Shown here: positions 6,397 through 8,271 of the stretch, piece by piece
How the letters are laid out: the number at the start of each line of letters is the position of its first letter
Position numbering within the stretch: the stretch's first letter is position 1
DNA from: an uncultured Eubacteriales bacterium
GTDB lineage: Bacteria; Bacillota; Clostridia; Oscillospirales; QAMX01
Length of the DNA stretch: 8,271 nucleotides
Direction: 5' to 3'
Assembly (NCBI GenBank): GCA_900551265.1
Contig: URVL01000094.1
Location: 1-8,271 of the forward strand
Program-made: the position numbers and the translations under genes
Notes under the pieces: model-generated
The model's input: the letters and a program-made list of their open reading frames with translations, nothing else
What the model was told of the DNA's origin: nothing
Databases searched by the model: none

Positions 6397-6978
6397 TCAG
6401 GCTTTTTTCAAATCTTCGCCGCGGAAATAGCGTCCCAACGGCTTATAAAGGATCAGCGCTGCGGCGGTTGTGATAATGATTTCAGGCACCATATAGGATG
6501 CGTTGTAGGCGATGGACCAAATTGGCGCAGCCCAGCCCAGTTCGTTCGGAGCCAAAACTTCCCAAATGATCCAGCCGGAAATGAAGTGACAGGCAAGACG
6601 TCCCAACAGCGCAACGACCGTACCGACTGCGATGGAGGCGTAACGATTTTTAATGACGCCGTTAAAGCAGGCGGCAAAACCGACGACGCCAAAGGCTATG
6701 ATGTAGTCAAACAGGATAATGCCAATTGCCTGCCAGACATTCTGCGCATACTGGACATTGGAAAAGCCCAGGATCATCTGGACGATGGCATAGACGACAG
6801 CGGAAAACACACCCCATTTCGTGCCGTAACGGTGTGCCAGGATGACAAGTGGCAGCATGCTGCAAATGGTGATGCCGCCGCCATAAACCTAGGGACCGGA
6901 AAATGGAAACAGGCTTAAAACGGTGCCGAGCGCAATCATAATCGCGCTCTCTACAAGACGCTTGGTGGTGAAGGACAT
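6397..6978 (-). CDS. thiT: ThiT thiamine transporter (ECF S component), interrupted by in-frame TAG at codon 30
   Basis: ThiT is the membrane subunit that binds thiamine and works with the shared EcfA/EcfA'/EcfT energy module. The frame from ATG 6978 (GAGGAGGG 7 nt upstream) has 193 sense and stop-interrupted codons ending at TGA 6397, a normal ThiT length with about six membrane helices. Helix 1 carries A12xxxA16, the motif family members use to contact EcfT. CHFISG (His131) and AYNASY (Tyr158, Asn159) correspond to thiamine-site positions of the Lactococcus protein. Codon 30 (6889-6891), in the loop between helices 1 and 2 just before VYGGGIT, is TAG in the same frame on both sides. Everything else looks undamaged. 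Possible explanations: a fresh nonsense mutation (TGG or CAG would need one change), a sequencing error, suppression, or restart downstream, where ATG 6858 would give a 153-residue protein lacking helix 1. It is controlled by a TPP riboswitch upstream. Confidence 0.85.
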
Positions 6979-6993
6979 AAAAAAACCCTCCTC

Positions 6994-7029
6994 AAAAAAA
7001 GTACCGCACCCTGACATACCAGTGCGGTA
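6994..7029 (-). terminator. Riboswitch-controlled attenuator terminator of thiT
   Basis: On the minus strand an 8-bp GC-containing stem (7029-7022 with 7009-7002) closes a 12-nt loop and is followed by C and seven T (7000-6994). These run straight into the GAGGAGGG ribosome site at 6993-6986. Sitting between the TPP aptamer and thiT, it is the expected OFF structure when TPP is bound. A weak 5-bp hairpin (7045-7049 with 7056-7060) lies between aptamer and terminator and may take part in switching. Confidence 0.85.
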
Positions 7030-7076
7030 AATGTTTCTTTGAGAAGAGCCTGCAAGCTCTCCGGTTTGCATCATCA

Positions 7077-7171
7077 AAACAATCTCCCTACGTTGGCATT
7101 ACCCAAATCAGGTGTTAAGGGACAGGAAAACATTCTCATCTCAGCCGCTTATCCGGCGCCCCCGATTATTC
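7077..7171 (-). ncRNA. TPP riboswitch (THI element) aptamer
   Basis: On the minus strand the conserved blocks appear in order: GGGGGCGC, GGCTGAGATGAGA, then ACCTGATTTGGGTAATGCC and AACGTAGGGA. The closing helix P1 pairs AATC (7164-7167) with GATT (7081-7084) and can extend with wobble pairs to the ends given. The P3 arm is short (GCCG/CGGC, loop GATAAG). The aptamer binds thiamine pyrophosphate; the downstream hairpin with seven T indicates control by early transcription termination. The regulated gene is thiT, as in many Firmicutes. Confidence 0.96.
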
Positions 7172-7190
7172 AGTTTGCGGTCCGTCCTGT

Positions 7191-7219
7191 ATTATAGCAC
7201 CGGCCTTTTTCGCTGTCAA
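7191..7219 (-). promoter_or_regulatory. Consensus SigA promoter of the TPP riboswitch-thiT unit
   Basis: On the minus strand, a perfect TTGACA (complement of 7214-7219) is followed by 17 nt and a perfect TATAAT (complement of 7191-7196). Transcription should start near 7184, about 13 nt before the aptamer. The -35 box begins only 8 nt after the rluD stop, and no terminator separates the two genes. Such a strong promoter fits control placed at the riboswitch rather than at initiation. Confidence 0.9.
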
Positions 7220-7227
7220 GCTTACAT

Positions 7228-8142
7228 TTACGTTCCCCTGCGCAGGCGCGCCAGAAGCGCCGCAAAATAGTCCGGCAACTCCGTCTGAAACGTCATTCGC
7301 TCTCCCGTACGCGGATGAAGAAAGCTCAGCTCACGCGCGTGGAGGCATTGCCCATGCAAGCCGAAGGGGTCGCGCCGCGCGCCGTAGACCGTATCCCCTA
7401 CGACAGGGTGCCCGATCGACGCCATGTGTACGCGGATCTGATGCGTACGGCCTGTCTCCAGACGGCACGCGACGAGGGAGTAACCCGTAAACGGTTCCAA
7501 TACCCGGTAATGCGTTACGGCGGGCTTGCCGTGCGCCGTGACGGCCATGCGTTTTCTGTCATGCGGATCGCGCCCGATGGGCGCGCGTATTGTCCCCTCC
7601 GCAGGCGCCGGCGTTCCGACCAGCACGGCGTGATAGACGCGGTACATGGTATGGTCGGCAAGCTGTGCGGCCAGGCCCTGGTGCGCAGCATCGTTTTTTG
7701 CCGCGACGAGCAGGCCGGACGTATCCCGGTCGATGCGGTGTACGATTCCGGGGCGCAGAACGCCGCCTATGCCGGAAAGACTCTCTCCGCAGTGGTGCAG
7801 AAGCGCGTTGACGAGCGTACCGTCGGCATGTCCCGCCGCAGGATGCACCACCATGCCCTGCGGTTTGTTGACGACGATCAAATCCGCGTCCTCAAAAACG
7901 ATTTCCAGCGGGATATCCTGGGCCACGGCGCGGTCAGACTCTGGTTCCGGAATCTCCACGGAGAACACGTCGCCGGCCGAGACCCTGTCGTTTTTGGAGA
8001 CGGGACGTCCGGCCCGTGTCACGGCGCCGGCGGCAAGCAGCTTCTGCACGCCGCTGCGCGTTTGCCCTTCCAGCAGATCCGAGAGTACGGTGTCGGCGCG
8101 GCGCCCGGCATCCTCCGGGCGTGCGGCGCATTCAATCCGCAT
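7228..8142 (-). CDS. rluD: RluA-family 23S rRNA-type pseudouridine synthase (RluD-like)
   Basis: This 304-residue cytoplasmic enzyme isomerises uridines in RNA, most likely 23S rRNA. An N-terminal S4 RNA-binding domain covers about residues 8-65. The catalytic domain shows VVNKPQGMVVHP, then GIVHRIDRDTSGL with catalytic Asp138 (E. coli RluD uses Asp139), then GRTHQIRVHM and GHPVVGD. Length is normal for the family. I chose ATG 8142 because the S4 domain begins soon after, GAGG sits a few nt upstream, and it overlaps the lspA stop by 11 nt, a typical coupled arrangement. Starts further upstream (8154, 8253) would run inside lspA. The lspA-rluD order is common in Firmicutes (lspA-ylyB in Bacillus). 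The exact target site cannot be assigned, and the name RluD follows general similarity only. Confidence 0.93.
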   Translation of the reverse strand: MRIECAARPEDAGRRADTVLSDLLEGQTRSGVQKLLAAGAVTRAGRPVSKNDRVSAGDVFSVEIPEPESDRAVAQDIPLEIVFEDADLIVVNKPQGMVVHPAAGHADGTLVNALLHHCGESLSGIGGVLRPGIVHRIDRDTSGLLVAAKNDAAHQGLAAQLADHTMYRVYHAVLVGTPAPAEGTIRAPIGRDPHDRKRMAVTAHGKPAVTHYRVLEPFTGYSLVACRLETGRTHQIRVHMASIGHPVVGDTVYGARRDPFGLHGQCLHARELSFLHPRTGERMTFQTELPDYFAALLARLRRGT

Positions 8143-8271
8143 GGCCGTCCTCATCTTCGCCGCCGGACTTGTTTTGCCTGTGGTCGCGTATTGCAGTCTG
8201 CAGGACAAAAATACCGAACATGACGCCGCCGACTGTGACGAAAATATCCGCAACGTTGAAAATCGGGAAAT
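8132..8271 (-). CDS. lspA: Lipoprotein signal peptidase II (LspA), C-terminal end (5' end outside window)
   Basis: The frame enters from the right edge and ends at TGA 8132, giving about 46 C-terminal residues. It begins FPIFNVADIFVTVGGV, the conserved region holding the second catalytic Asp of this membrane aspartic protease (FNxAD). The last membrane helix (VGGVMFGIFVLQTAI) and a charged cytoplasmic tail (RDHRQNKSGGEDEDGHAD) follow. LspA removes the signal peptide from lipidated prolipoproteins such as the binding protein in this window. It overlaps the rluD start by 11 nt, indicating one operon. It is too short for the track of long frames but clear by motif. Confidence 0.92.
   Translation of the reverse strand, partial: FPIFNVADIFVTVGGVMFGIFVLQTAIRDHRQNKSGGEDEDGHAD

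Noticed and set aside
7315..8223. Plus-strand open frame of 302 codons opposite rluD
   Set aside because: It is a shadow of the pseudouridine synthase, with no start signal or motifs.
7228..8253. Longer rluD start at 8253
   Set aside because: The additional N-terminal residues are out-of-frame reading of the lspA end and have no S4-domain similarity. ATG 8142 fits overlap and family length.

Overview
The window looks like a chromosomal piece of a Bacillota bacterium, most likely a Clostridia-type gut or rumen commensal (inference). Three features point there: a large LplA-type lipoprotein solute-binding protein, a TPP-riboswitch-controlled ThiT thiamine transporter, and the lspA-rluD gene order common in Firmicutes. 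Genes are moderately GC-rich. The two regulatory gaps around 3545-3717 and 4210-4567 are strikingly AT-rich. No transposase, integrase, CRISPR array, rRNA or tRNA was found.

Layout, left to right. (1) 1-1580, plus strand: the C-terminal end of an APH-fold small-molecule kinase, then ahcY (S-adenosylhomocysteine hydrolase) 6 nt later. A strong hairpin at 1612-1647 probably ends transcription from both sides. (2) 1658-3544, minus strand: a 628-residue lipoprotein sugar-binding protein with no permease genes beside it. (3) 3718-4209, minus strand: a decayed paralog of that protein, reduced to four collinear fragments, but with an intact signal peptide, ribosome site, promoter and operator-like palindrome. 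(4) 4721-6319, plus strand: a GH51-family alpha-L-arabinofuranosidase with its own promoter, ending at a second bidirectional terminator (6340-6380). (5) 6397-7219, minus strand: thiT with a consensus promoter, a TPP riboswitch and an attenuator terminator. Codon 30 of thiT is an in-frame TAG. (6) 7228-8271, minus strand: rluD (RluA-family pseudouridine synthase), overlapping the end of lspA (signal peptidase II) by 11 nt.

How it fits together: the solute-binding protein and the cytoplasmic arabinofuranosidase suggest uptake and trimming of arabinose-containing oligosaccharides, with the permease encoded elsewhere (inference). The flanking genes are housekeeping: the methyl cycle, thiamine salvage, lipoprotein maturation and rRNA modification.

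The most notable signals are two. First, the intact and the decayed binding-protein genes share one promoter design: TTGACA, 17 nt, -10 box, 6 nt, then a perfect palindrome at the predicted transcription start. The palindromes have the same 10-bp core, but their arms differ completely and each is still perfectly self-complementary. Second, an otherwise undamaged, riboswitch-controlled thiT carries a lone amber codon.
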